64,000 nucleotides of DNA from Pseudomonas lactis (GTDB lineage: Bacteria; Pseudomonadota; Gammaproteobacteria; Pseudomonadales; Pseudomonadaceae). Under the pieces are notes generated by a model that saw only the letters and a list, made by a program, of their open reading frames with translations, had not been told where the DNA came from and searched no databases. Location of the stretch: positions 248,001 through 312,000 of the forward strand of contig NZ_JYLO01000004.1 of the NCBI RefSeq assembly GCF_001439845.1. The letters are read 5' to 3'. This document shows, piece by piece, positions 1-7,379 of the stretch. Each line of letters begins with the position of its first letter. The first letter of the stretch is position 1. The translations under genes were made by a program, and so were the position numbers.

Positions 1-221
1 TCAACGTTGGCTGATGGGGCCAAGGCGGTCTCGCCCCAAAAGGTGCCTTGCGTGTCGACCTTCTGCGTCACGCCCAGTGCCTGCGCCCCAATAGGCGCCC
101 AGCCACCCGTCGCCAGGGGTTTGCCAGTGGAGTCATACGCGTACTCGGATAAAACCAAGGCATTGTTCAGCAGCGCCTTGGCGTGCTCGCCCTTCATGCT
201 CTTGTAATCGAAAACGCCCAT
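1..221 (-). CDS. Polyurethanase/TliA-type secreted lipase, N-terminal fragment
   Basis: The gene starts at 221 on the minus strand and runs off the left edge, so only about 73 residues are visible. The N-terminus MGVFDYK and the downstream pattern WAPIGAQALG...GTFWGE match, from memory, the start of Pseudomonas class I.3 lipases and polyurethanases (PueA/PueB, TliA). These are exported without a cleaved signal peptide by an AprDEF-type ABC exporter through C-terminal glycine-rich repeats. The catalytic GxSxG and the repeats would lie outside the window. An AAGG-containing purine stretch precedes the ATG. The family call is based on short motif similarity only; a different member of the same exported lipase family is possible. 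Confidence 0.75.
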   Translation of the reverse strand, partial: MGVFDYKSMKGEHAKALLNNALVLSEYAYDSTGKPLATGGWAPIGAQALGVTQKVDTQGTFWGETALAPSANV

Positions 222-425
222 ATCCTTGGTCCCCTTTTAAATGACTATCAGATGGCCATCAGCTCGCACGGCCGGGGTCGATTGAGTGCGTGGCGCGGGG
301 GAGTGTCAAGGGTTACCTAGAAATTCAATAGTGCTCGTTTAACCGAGCGTCTGCACGTAGGCAGGGCACATCGGTATTGCCTTCAACACCGTATTGTCTT
401 AGAGCCTCCCGCAGGAACTGTTTAC

Positions 426-917
426 TCACTTCAAGATGACGCTACACGCATCTCTAAACTGATCGTTACACTCAAGAATCGCTGGCGAATAGTAATCCAG
501 CGATACCCGCCATGATGGGAACGCTCCGACAGACATCACGTGCTCACGGCCATCAACAGACGCGAGCCGCAGACTCAGAAACCGACCGCCCGAAAGGCTA
601 TAAACACACCCACTGATGAACCCCTCGCTATCAATTGCACTATTAGTCAAAACAAAAATAGCTTTATTAAACCGTATGACTTCCTCCACCGCAGCGCCCA
701 CTACAACCCCAACCCAGGCCACTCCAGTTCTTTTTGCTGCAGACATGAAAACGCCGTCTTTGTTTTCAATATCCATAGGTAGCGGGCATGACTCTGAGGA
801 ATTGGACGATTCAGGAGCGTCAAAATAACTCGCTTCTGCATGAGCAAACATAAGTATCTGCGCGCACAGACCCCCCCAACGAATAAAAACAATCACACCG
901 CTACCTCTGGACTTCAT
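426..917 (-). CDS. Hypothetical secreted protein
   Basis: A 163-residue protein I do not recognise. The N-terminus (MKSRGSGVIVFIRWGG followed by a short hydrophobic run and AHAEA) looks like a Sec signal peptide with cleavage near residue 29. The rest is soluble and has four cysteines outside the signal region, which could form disulfides in the periplasm. It stands alone between the lipase and a beta-barrel gene with about 200 bases of noncoding DNA before the lipase start. The ribosome binding site is weak. It could be a lineage-specific periplasmic protein; no function can be assigned. Confidence 0.55.
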   Translation of the reverse strand: MKSRGSGVIVFIRWGGLCAQILMFAHAEASYFDAPESSNSSESCPLPMDIENKDGVFMSAAKRTGVAWVGVVVGAAVEEVIRFNKAIFVLTNSAIDSEGFISGCVYSLSGGRFLSLRLASVDGREHVMSVGAFPSWRVSLDYYSPAILECNDQFRDACSVILK

Positions 918-987
918 GCAGGAACCGTTATGTGCACAAACATCTATCTACAGGTAATTGCGCAGCCCCGTGCCTAGCTGCAACACC

Positions 988-1683
988 TTAGAAAAACCAA
1001 CGCATACCCAGCGAGAACTCGCTTGAGACCAGGTGAGCCTTCATCTTTTCATCCTGCAGTCCACGGGCATTCGGGAAGTTGTTCCAGCCACTTTCGGTAT
1101 CGCCCATGTCAACGTAGCGATAGCCCAGGTCCAAGGCCAGGCGATCCGTTACGTCGTAGGCGACGCCTGCGCCGACCGACCACGCCAGATTGGTTTGGGT
1201 GGAGGCGCCATACTGGCGCGACTCGTTGCCCTGCCAGCCCTTCGACTCAAGGCGAGCAAGACCCAGGCCGGCCGAACCATAAATCGATACCTTCTCGCTG
1301 ATACGCCAGTCGCGATAGGCATTGAGCATCACACGCTTGGAGTCAATATGGTGCTCATTGAGACTGGTTGGGAAGGTGGTCGAGCCACTGGTGAATTTAT
1401 CCCGTTGCGGCAGGGTCAACTCGCCCTCCACACGCCAGCCATTGCCGAATCGGTAACCCACGCCCACAGACCCCGTCATGTCCTTCTGACTGTCGTCACC
1501 GGACACGAACGAACCAATACCGGGACGGGCACTGGAATCCATGTTGCGGGCTTTGCGTTCAGCGCTGATCACACGGACCACCCCGTAGTAGCCCTCCTCG
1601 TCGGCCGGGGCGGCAACCGCCTGTGAAATGTAGAGGGTCGAACTGGCAAGCAGCAATACGGGAACGCTCTTGAACATATGCAT
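988..1683 (-). CDS. Outer membrane beta-barrel protein (OmpA-like transmembrane/opacity fold)
   Basis: A 231-residue protein with a signal peptide ending ...SQAVAA-APADEEG and a repeating alternation of aromatic and polar residues typical of an eight-strand barrel. Visible strand motifs include GSVGVGYRFGNGWRVEGE, IYGSAGLGLARL, AWSVGAGVAYDV and LALDLGYRYVDMG. The protein ends in the C-terminal aromatic residue Phe needed for Bam recognition. It resembles the OMP_b-brl (PF13505) group of small barrels. It follows the receiver-like gene by 56 bases on the same strand, so it may be co-transcribed with the upstream regulators. Start chosen at the first ATG; a second in-frame ATG lies two codons on. 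Ligand or role unknown. Confidence 0.8.
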   Translation of the reverse strand: MHMFKSVPVLLLASSTLYISQAVAAPADEEGYYGVVRVISAERKARNMDSSARPGIGSFVSGDDSQKDMTGSVGVGYRFGNGWRVEGELTLPQRDKFTSGSTTFPTSLNEHHIDSKRVMLNAYRDWRISEKVSIYGSAGLGLARLESKGWQGNESRQYGASTQTNLAWSVGAGVAYDVTDRLALDLGYRYVDMGDTESGWNNFPNARGLQDEKMKAHLVSSEFSLGMRWFF

Positions 1684-1739
1684 TATTTTTTCTCTTACGG
1701 TTTAAATGGAAAGCATCACGCTTGGGCTGAGTGACGTAC

Positions 1740-2201
1740 TCAATGCCTGTGTGATTGCGCTGTTGCGTCGTCGGCCACCGGATAGTCCCTGCCGTAGCCC
1801 TGGGTCATCGCGCAGTTCATGTCTGGATCAATGAAATTCATCAGCCTGCTCAACGAGTCGGCTTGCGGTATCTCGGCGAGGCTCAACCGGACCAGCTGCT
1901 GAGGACTGCGCCAAGTCAGCTCCAACGACGGTGCCGGGCTGTCATAGAACAGCACATGACGAATGTGCGAACGGACGCTGCAGAACTGTTGGATATCCGT
2001 ACCATCCGGCACCACCAAGGCCTTGCTGACGATCAACAGATCGAACGGTTGCTGCGGGTCGCTGGTGAGCAACTCCAGTTCGTCGAAGCTGGCGATCGGC
2101 GCGATACGGTGATAGCCAAGGCGATTGAGCAATTTCTCGATGTGCAGCCATTGCTCGTGACGAGCATCGGCGATCAGGATGCGCAGGGCTTTGTTGGTCA
2201 T
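1740..2201 (-). CDS. Receiver-like protein with degenerate phosphorylation site
   Basis: A 153-residue stand-alone protein. Its first half follows the CheY fold (ALRILIADA at strand 1, FDLLIVSKALVVPDG at strand 3), but the phosphoacceptor aspartate after strand 3 is replaced by serine and only one residue of the acidic pair remains. It cannot be phosphorylated in the normal way. The start codon overlaps the stop of the upstream REC-EAL gene (ATGA), which indicates translational coupling and a shared function. An in-frame reading extends upstream inside the EAL gene but has no plausible start. It may act as a binding partner or decoy for the neighbouring phosphorelay. Role inferred only. Confidence 0.7.
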   Translation of the reverse strand: MTNKALRILIADARHEQWLHIEKLLNRLGYHRIAPIASFDELELLTSDPQQPFDLLIVSKALVVPDGTDIQQFCSVRSHIRHVLFYDSPAPSLELTWRSPQQLVRLSLAEIPQADSLSRLMNFIDPDMNCAMTQGYGRDYPVADDATAQSHRH

Positions 2202-3403
2202 GCGCGCTGGCTCCGCTGTTGCTCGCCCTGAAACCAGCGCAGCAGGTCGCCACCACTCATGGGCTTGGCACACCAGTAACCCTGCCCCTGGGTGCAGCCC
2301 ATGTTCAGCAGATATTGGTGCTGCTCGTCGGTTTCGATGCCCTCCGCCACCACTGTCATCCCCAGCGACTCTCCCAGCGCCAGAGTGCTGCTGATCACTG
2401 CGTGGCAACGCGGCTCTTGCGCCAATGCCTGGATAAACCCGGCGTCCAGCTTGATCTCATTGAAAGGCAGTTGGAACAAACGTTGAAGTGAAGAAAAACC
2501 GGTACCGAAATCGTCGATCGACAATCGGCACCCCATCATCTGTAAGCGAAACAGACACTCCAGACTGGTTTGCGGCGCTTGCAGCAAGCCGCTCTCGGTC
2601 AACTCGAAGGTCAGGCTCGAACCCCGCGCGTCGTACTCACTGAGCAACGTGCCGATATGCGACGCAAAACTGCTATTGGCCAACTGCACAGCGTGAAGAT
2701 TGAAGGCGAAATCAAGGTCATGCCCCTGCCCCCGCAATTGCCGTTGCAGTGCAAGTCCCTCGTGCAATTGCTGGCACAGCAACTCATCAAGCAAGCCGCA
2801 ACGCTCCAGGACTGGCAAAAAGCTAGTGGGGGGCAAGGTTTTTCCGGACGCGTGGCGCCAGCGCGCCAGCACTTCGACGCCCGTGATTTCTCCGGTTTCC
2901 AGGATGAATTTCGGTTGAAAAAAACCACACAGCTCGTGCGCCACCAACGCCTGCCGAACCTGGGCCTCATCCGGCAAGACCTCCTGTGGCTCTGGCGGTG
3001 CTCCAGTACGCGGCAGACTGCGCTGCTTTTTTAGCAAGCGCTCCAGGGTTTCGTAGTGCAGTGGTTTGCCGATATCGCCAAGCAACTCCAAGTCCAACAG
3101 GGAAATGATCTGCCGCACGGTGCGACGCAATTGCTCGGACAGCGAACTGCTGATGATCACCGAACCCACCAGCCCTGCATGGCCGACCGCCTGTAAAAAC
3201 TCAAGGCCGTCCATGCCCTCCATGCGCAGGTCACACAATGCGATATCCACCGGACCAACCCTCGCCAACACCGCCAGTGCCTCTGCCCCGTCCGCCGCCT
3301 GAAACACCTCTGTGCAGCCCAATTGCTGCAACATGCTGACAGCAATGGCACGCTGGAAAGAATGATCTTCAAGAACGATGACGCGCAACGGAGAAACGGT
3401 CAT
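2198..3403 (-). CDS. REC-EAL response regulator, RocR-like c-di-GMP phosphodiesterase
   Basis: A 401-residue protein with an N-terminal receiver (residues about 5-125; acidic pair in VLEDH, phosphoacceptor in IALCDLRMEGMDG) and a C-terminal EAL domain (about 150-395). The EAL catalytic set is present: E in GVEVLARW, N in FNLHAVQL, E in LTESG, the DD pair in IDDFGTGFSSL, K in IKLD, E in VVAEGIET and Q in GQGYW. It should therefore hydrolyse c-di-GMP. The architecture matches P. aeruginosa RocR, which modulates Cup fimbriae through the RocS1 kinase. The start was chosen at 3403 because a GGGGGT tract lies just upstream; ATG/GTG at 3415-3430 are alternatives. A TGTATGAAATTTCCCA element lies 79-94 bases upstream. 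Confidence 0.87.
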   Translation of the reverse strand: MTVSPLRVIVLEDHSFQRAIAVSMLQQLGCTEVFQAADGAEALAVLARVGPVDIALCDLRMEGMDGLEFLQAVGHAGLVGSVIISSSLSEQLRRTVRQIISLLDLELLGDIGKPLHYETLERLLKKQRSLPRTGAPPEPQEVLPDEAQVRQALVAHELCGFFQPKFILETGEITGVEVLARWRHASGKTLPPTSFLPVLERCGLLDELLCQQLHEGLALQRQLRGQGHDLDFAFNLHAVQLANSSFASHIGTLLSEYDARGSSLTFELTESGLLQAPQTSLECLFRLQMMGCRLSIDDFGTGFSSLQRLFQLPFNEIKLDAGFIQALAQEPRCHAVISSTLALGESLGMTVVAEGIETDEQHQYLLNMGCTQGQGYWCAKPMSGGDLLRWFQGEQQRSQRA

Positions 3404-3481
3404 GTGGACCCCCATGAGAAGTACTGTCACTCATCTTGCTTCAGCGACCCGGTAAACAACCGGTACAAATGCCTTAGTTTT

Positions 3482-3497
3482 TGTATGAAATTTCCCA
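3482..3497. promoter_or_regulatory. Putative Roc/Bvg-type response regulator site upstream of the first EAL gene
   Basis: Reads TGTATGAAATTTCCCA. It is nearly the same as the element at 17282-17297 and lies at almost the same distance from the start of an EAL gene. It contains a TTTCCCA half-site close to the TTTCCTA heptad bound by BvgA-family regulators. Inferred from sequence and spacing only. Confidence 0.4.
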
Positions 3498-3540
3498 AGG
3501 GCTGGTTCATGCAAAAAGGAGCGGAACTAAAAATTCCGGG

Positions 3541-3566
3541 CAAAAAAAACCCAGCAAACGCTGGGC
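3541..3566 (-). terminator. Rho-independent terminator of the autotransporter gene
   Basis: On the minus strand a 6-bp stem CCCAGC / GCTGGG with a GTTT loop is followed directly by eight T residues. It lies about 20 bases after the stop codon of the autotransporter gene and ends that transcript before the EAL regulator gene. Confidence 0.85.
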
Positions 3567-3585
3567 AAAGGAGGGAAGTCAGAAA

Positions 3586-6462
3586 TTACCAGGTATAGCG
3601 ATAGCCAAGTGTCACGCCCCATGGCTGTTCAATGTCATTGCCCTTGGCGAACTCCGTATCGAGGGAGAGCTTGCTGCGCTCGCTGACTTGCACGATTGCG
3701 CCAAAACCCAACTCGACCCTATTGCCCGGCAACTCGGACTTGAGCTTGTAGCCATTGACCTGTACATGGCTGTCACCGGCATGTTCGGCGATGAAGGACG
3801 CCTTGGCATAAGGTTGGGCCTGCATGCCATTGCTCAGCGCCAAGTTGCGACCGAACAACGAGCCGACGCGGCTTTGCAGCGAGTCCATAGCCGCCGATTC
3901 GACCCGCAAGCCGTTGCTCGCGGTGTAACGCGCGCCCGTGGTGCGGGTGGCACTGAGTTCAACCTGCGGCTCGACGAACCAGCCATCCTTGAGTTTGATG
4001 TGCTTGCCTACCTCCACATCCATGCCATAACCGTTAGCGCTGTAAGACCCTTTGACCGCGTTGCCCAGGTTGGTTGGCAGCTTGAGGTCATTGTCGAAAC
4101 GGCTGTACTTGATAACGCTGTCGACGTACACGCCATTGTCGTTCAGGTAAGTGGCATAGGCCCCCAGCATCCGGCTGTCGATCTGCCCGGATGCGCCCTC
4201 GCCAAAGTTCAGCTCGGACTTGGCCGTACCGAACATGCCGCCGACATATACCTTGCCACTGGCCAGGCCGATCGCCTTGTCCGCGCCGATCTCGATCCCG
4301 CTGTTGTTCTGGCTAAAGGCCCGACTGGAGTGCTCGGCAACGTTGTAGCGACTGCCGATGGCCCGGGTCCAGACACCGCCTTCGTCCTTGCCCAGACGCA
4401 GCTCACCCAAGCGTTTGACCAGGGTGTTCATCTGCGCATTCCACAAGGTGGCGGCAGCGGCCTGCGAGGCAATCGCAGCGTTGGCACCCGCAGAGAGATA
4501 CGCTGGCGCCGGGTTAAATGGACTGACGGGGGGATCAATCGGACTGACCGGATTCACTGGGGGATCAACGGGGTCAACCGGAGGATCAACGGGCGTGACA
4601 CCTGCGGTGTTGACCAGGTACCAGTCGTCCGCCTGCTGCTCAAGGGTGTAGCGGAAGGCGCCGGCGTCCACATGCCCGCCATACAGGTTGAAGCCCCCCG
4701 CGCCACCATTGCCATCCACCAGCATCAGCTTACCGTTGGCCGCCGCCGGTTCATGGCCGGAGTCTTCCACCACCAGGGTGTGGGCGCCTTCGATCGAACC
4801 GCCAACCGTAATCAGGTCGCCCTGCTCGCTGGCAAGGTCGGTGCTCATCATGAAGGTGCCGCTACCGGTGAGGTTGCCATCAATGGCCAACACACTGCGC
4901 GAAGGATTGCTGAAACGCACCGACCCTCGATCAAGGTTCAACTGCCCGATCTGCGAACTGCCCGTCATGTCCCAGGTGCTTTGATTGACTGTCAGCACAT
5001 TCAAACCATGGGCCGTGCCAGACAGGTGGGATCCCTCCTCCAGCAGCAATTGTGCGTTGTGCGCGTTGGCCTGGACGGTGCCGCTCAGGCTCGATTGGCT
5101 GGCCTTGACCAGTACATCTTCACTGTCGATCACGCGACCATCGGCGAGGGTACGTTGATCCACCGCCAACAGAGTGTCCGCGCGCAGCGTCGAGCCACTT
5201 AGATCGATCTGCGCACTGCCGCCCTGGACGCTGATGGCGCGGCCATTGGCGACGTCAAGCTGGGTGTTGTTCACCTCGAATGTATTACTGACGCCAGCAC
5301 TGGCCAGCGATTGCAGGCCCATGCTGTCGGCTCCTGCGGCCTGGATGTTCAGGCTGTCGAGGCGCAAGGTCCCACCGTTGTTGGCCTGGGCCGCCCGCGC
5401 GCCATTGCCACTGAGGGTGATCGACGAATCGGCAGCCTCGATGGTCGAGCCGGAATAGGCCGCCAGGCCGATTGCCGTCTGGTCGCTGCTCAGGTCGATG
5501 TTCTCAAGAGTGATGAGTGAACGATCGCTGGCAAAAGCTCCGACACTGTTGGCCCCGACCTGTAGCGACAAATGGCGCGCCTCCATGGACGACACGTTGC
5601 CAGCATACAGGCCATAGGCCTGGTTGCCCTGGGTGCGCACGCTGCCACCGTCGATGCTGGCTTTGCCGCCCAACTGGGTAAAGACGCCGATGGCGCCATC
5701 ACCCTGGGTGTCGATGCTGAGGTTGTTTGCCAGCAGTTGACTGTTTGCATCCGGCACCCAGACGCCAAAGGCGTTCGCGCCGCGGGTAGAAATTCGAGTG
5801 TCATCCAGGGTCGCGATGGCGTTGCGATTGACGTTGACCCCGATAGCGTTGTCGCCCGTGGTGAGGATGTCACTGTCGGTGAGATTAGCCCGCGCCCGTT
5901 GACCGGCGTCGGCACCCAGCAGATACAGCCCGTGAGCATTGTCGCCAGAGGTCTGGAAACGACTGCTGCTGGCACTGAGCAGGCTGGCACCCGCCAAATC
6001 AGCGGCCGAGGAGAACCGCCCCTGGGTCTCCAGGCTCACGCCGATAACCTGCACCTGTGCGCCCTGCCTCAGGTTCAAGGCAAAGGCGCTCTCGCCCACC
6101 GTGCTCACCTGCGTTTGGTCCAACATGCCCGTCTGATTCACGCCGGAAAAACTAAAACCATGGCTAGCCTCACCCAGGGTCGATACCAGTGAATCACTGA
6201 CCTGCACAGAACTGTGGGTACCCGTCAGCAGCACCCCATGGCTGAACTGCCCATTGGCGGTAATGACGCTGTCACGGATGTTGATCGGGAAATCATTCCC
6301 GCCATCACGCACACCGGGCAAGTTGTTCCCGCTCACGGTGATGGTCGCGCCATCCAGTACCAGGCCAGGCGCGGCTATGGCATGCGCGCTCCCCATGCCC
6401 ATGACTTCCAGCGCCACGCCCCCTACAACACAGACCAGGCGATACTTCGGTTTAGCAGGCAT
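3586..6462 (-). CDS. Classical autotransporter adhesin (pertactin-like passenger, type Va beta-barrel)
   Basis: A 958-residue protein. A signal peptide (about 1-30, ending SAHAIAA) is followed by a passenger of about 600 residues built of recurring 20-25 residue units with the pattern T-x-G-x-N/D-A-x-G, as expected of a beta-helix. A proline-rich linker with repeated DPPV motifs (about 630-660) leads to a C-terminal barrel of about 280 residues that starts near GGVWTRAIGSRYN and ends in GYRYTW, with a terminal aromatic residue. The passenger would be displayed on the cell surface. Start 6462 was preferred to 6471 because AAGGGA then sits 8 bases upstream. It lies downstream of fimbrial genes on the same strand and ends at a strong terminator. 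Confidence 0.85.
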   Translation of the reverse strand: MPAKPKYRLVCVVGGVALEVMGMGSAHAIAAPGLVLDGATITVSGNNLPGVRDGGNDFPINIRDSVITANGQFSHGVLLTGTHSSVQVSDSLVSTLGEASHGFSFSGVNQTGMLDQTQVSTVGESAFALNLRQGAQVQVIGVSLETQGRFSSAADLAGASLLSASSSRFQTSGDNAHGLYLLGADAGQRARANLTDSDILTTGDNAIGVNVNRNAIATLDDTRISTRGANAFGVWVPDANSQLLANNLSIDTQGDGAIGVFTQLGGKASIDGGSVRTQGNQAYGLYAGNVSSMEARHLSLQVGANSVGAFASDRSLITLENIDLSSDQTAIGLAAYSGSTIEAADSSITLSGNGARAAQANNGGTLRLDSLNIQAAGADSMGLQSLASAGVSNTFEVNNTQLDVANGRAISVQGGSAQIDLSGSTLRADTLLAVDQRTLADGRVIDSEDVLVKASQSSLSGTVQANAHNAQLLLEEGSHLSGTAHGLNVLTVNQSTWDMTGSSQIGQLNLDRGSVRFSNPSRSVLAIDGNLTGSGTFMMSTDLASEQGDLITVGGSIEGAHTLVVEDSGHEPAAANGKLMLVDGNGGAGGFNLYGGHVDAGAFRYTLEQQADDWYLVNTAGVTPVDPPVDPVDPPVNPVSPIDPPVSPFNPAPAYLSAGANAAIASQAAAATLWNAQMNTLVKRLGELRLGKDEGGVWTRAIGSRYNVAEHSSRAFSQNNSGIEIGADKAIGLASGKVYVGGMFGTAKSELNFGEGASGQIDSRMLGAYATYLNDNGVYVDSVIKYSRFDNDLKLPTNLGNAVKGSYSANGYGMDVEVGKHIKLKDGWFVEPQVELSATRTTGARYTASNGLRVESAAMDSLQSRVGSLFGRNLALSNGMQAQPYAKASFIAEHAGDSHVQVNGYKLKSELPGNRVELGFGAIVQVSERSKLSLDTEFAKGNDIEQPWGVTLGYRYTW

Positions 6463-6652
6463 AAAACACATCCCTTATTTTTTTAAGCTCGCACGAACCC
6501 GCATCGCAATACTTGGATTGCAACGCTCGTTCAGACTTTTGCCCTTCTTCTTAGAAACAAGGATTAGCCCCGAAGGCTGTTCCTCACGCTTGAAACCACC
6601 GCATCAGTTCCTGGTGCTTATTCGCCGTGAAACCGAGCGGTCTGTACTCCGC

Positions 6653-7225
6653 TCAGTAGGTCCTTACCTGAAAGGAAAGATTGGCCTCCAGGGTCTTGGC
6701 GTCGCGGGTACGCAATTCGGCGACCGGCACTATCGGCTGGACGTCCACCTGCACCGATAACACCGAACCCGTCGCCGGCACACCACCGCTCACCGGAATG
6801 ATCATGTCCCCCGGCACCACGTTGACTACCGAGCTGTAGGCACCGGCCACCGCACCAGGCGACTTGACCTGGGCCAGGTCAACGCTGCGCCCATCGAGCA
6901 AGGCGTTGCTCAAGGCCACGCGAGTCTGCCCCTGCTTGGCGAACTTGAAGTTCGCTCCAAGCTGCTCGCCGTGCAGCACCAACAGCAACTTCGAGGGCTG
7001 TGGGCAGCTGGCGTTGAGGCTGATGACCCGATTGCCCAGGTTGTGCTGGTTGCCGGCATTCAAGGCAGCATTGGCGTTGGGCGCTATGACCTGCCCGAAA
7101 TCCATCTGCGACTGGCTCAGGTTGATCTTGCAGTCATCGGCCAAAGCCTGCCCGCTCATTGCCGCGCCCCCCATCAGCAGTACACCGAGAGAGAGTGCTT
7201 TAAGGCCCAACATAGACGTTTTCAT
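6653..7225 (-). CDS. Minor fimbrial subunit of the chaperone-usher locus
   Basis: A 190-residue secreted protein with signal peptide MKTSMLGLKALSLG...SGQALA. The mature part begins DDCKINLS and contains DFGQVIAPN, a second cysteine in LNASCPQP and a C-terminal beta-strand ending VRTY, all typical of donor-strand-exchange pilins of the DUF1120/fimbrial superfamily. GAGGA lies 7 bases upstream of the chosen ATG; longer readings into the usher tail have no binding site. It follows the usher gene and is probably an adaptor or tip subunit rather than the major pilin. It could instead serve as the fimbrial adhesin, although it is short for that role. Confidence 0.7.
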   Translation of the reverse strand: MKTSMLGLKALSLGVLLMGGAAMSGQALADDCKINLSQSQMDFGQVIAPNANAALNAGNQHNLGNRVISLNASCPQPSKLLLVLHGEQLGANFKFAKQGQTRVALSNALLDGRSVDLAQVKSPGAVAGAYSSVVNVVPGDMIIPVSGGVPATGSVLSVQVDVQPIVPVAELRTRDAKTLEANLSFQVRTY

Positions 7226-7257
7226 AAGCGTTCCTCGCCCCGACACGGGGTCGACCA

Positions 7258-7379
7258 TCAGCCGGCCGCGCACGTGGCGTTGGCTGTTTCAAAATAGACG
7301 TTCAGATCCGGCTCTTGCGCAAGGCTGAACTCAAGCGCGCAGGACGTGCTATCGGTGGTGTGAATGTTCAGGGCCTCAC
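7258..7379 (-). pseudogene. Out-of-frame C-terminal tail of the usher gene
   Basis: After the usher stop at 7380-7382, the next frame on the minus strand stays open from the same point to a TGA at 7258. It encodes about 40 residues (LSEALNIHTTDSTSCALEF...FETANATCAAG) with two cysteines, which is what a PapC/FimD C-terminal plug domain should end with. Supplying one base in the AACGGCAG stretch would join it to the usher. This is either a genuine frameshift or a sequencing or assembly error. Confidence 0.7.

Noticed and set aside
3481..5202. Long plus-strand open frame (573 codons) opposite the autotransporter gene
   Set aside because: It is antisense to a gene with clear signal peptide, repeats and barrel; composition reflects the complementary high-GC frame, with no domain or binding site.
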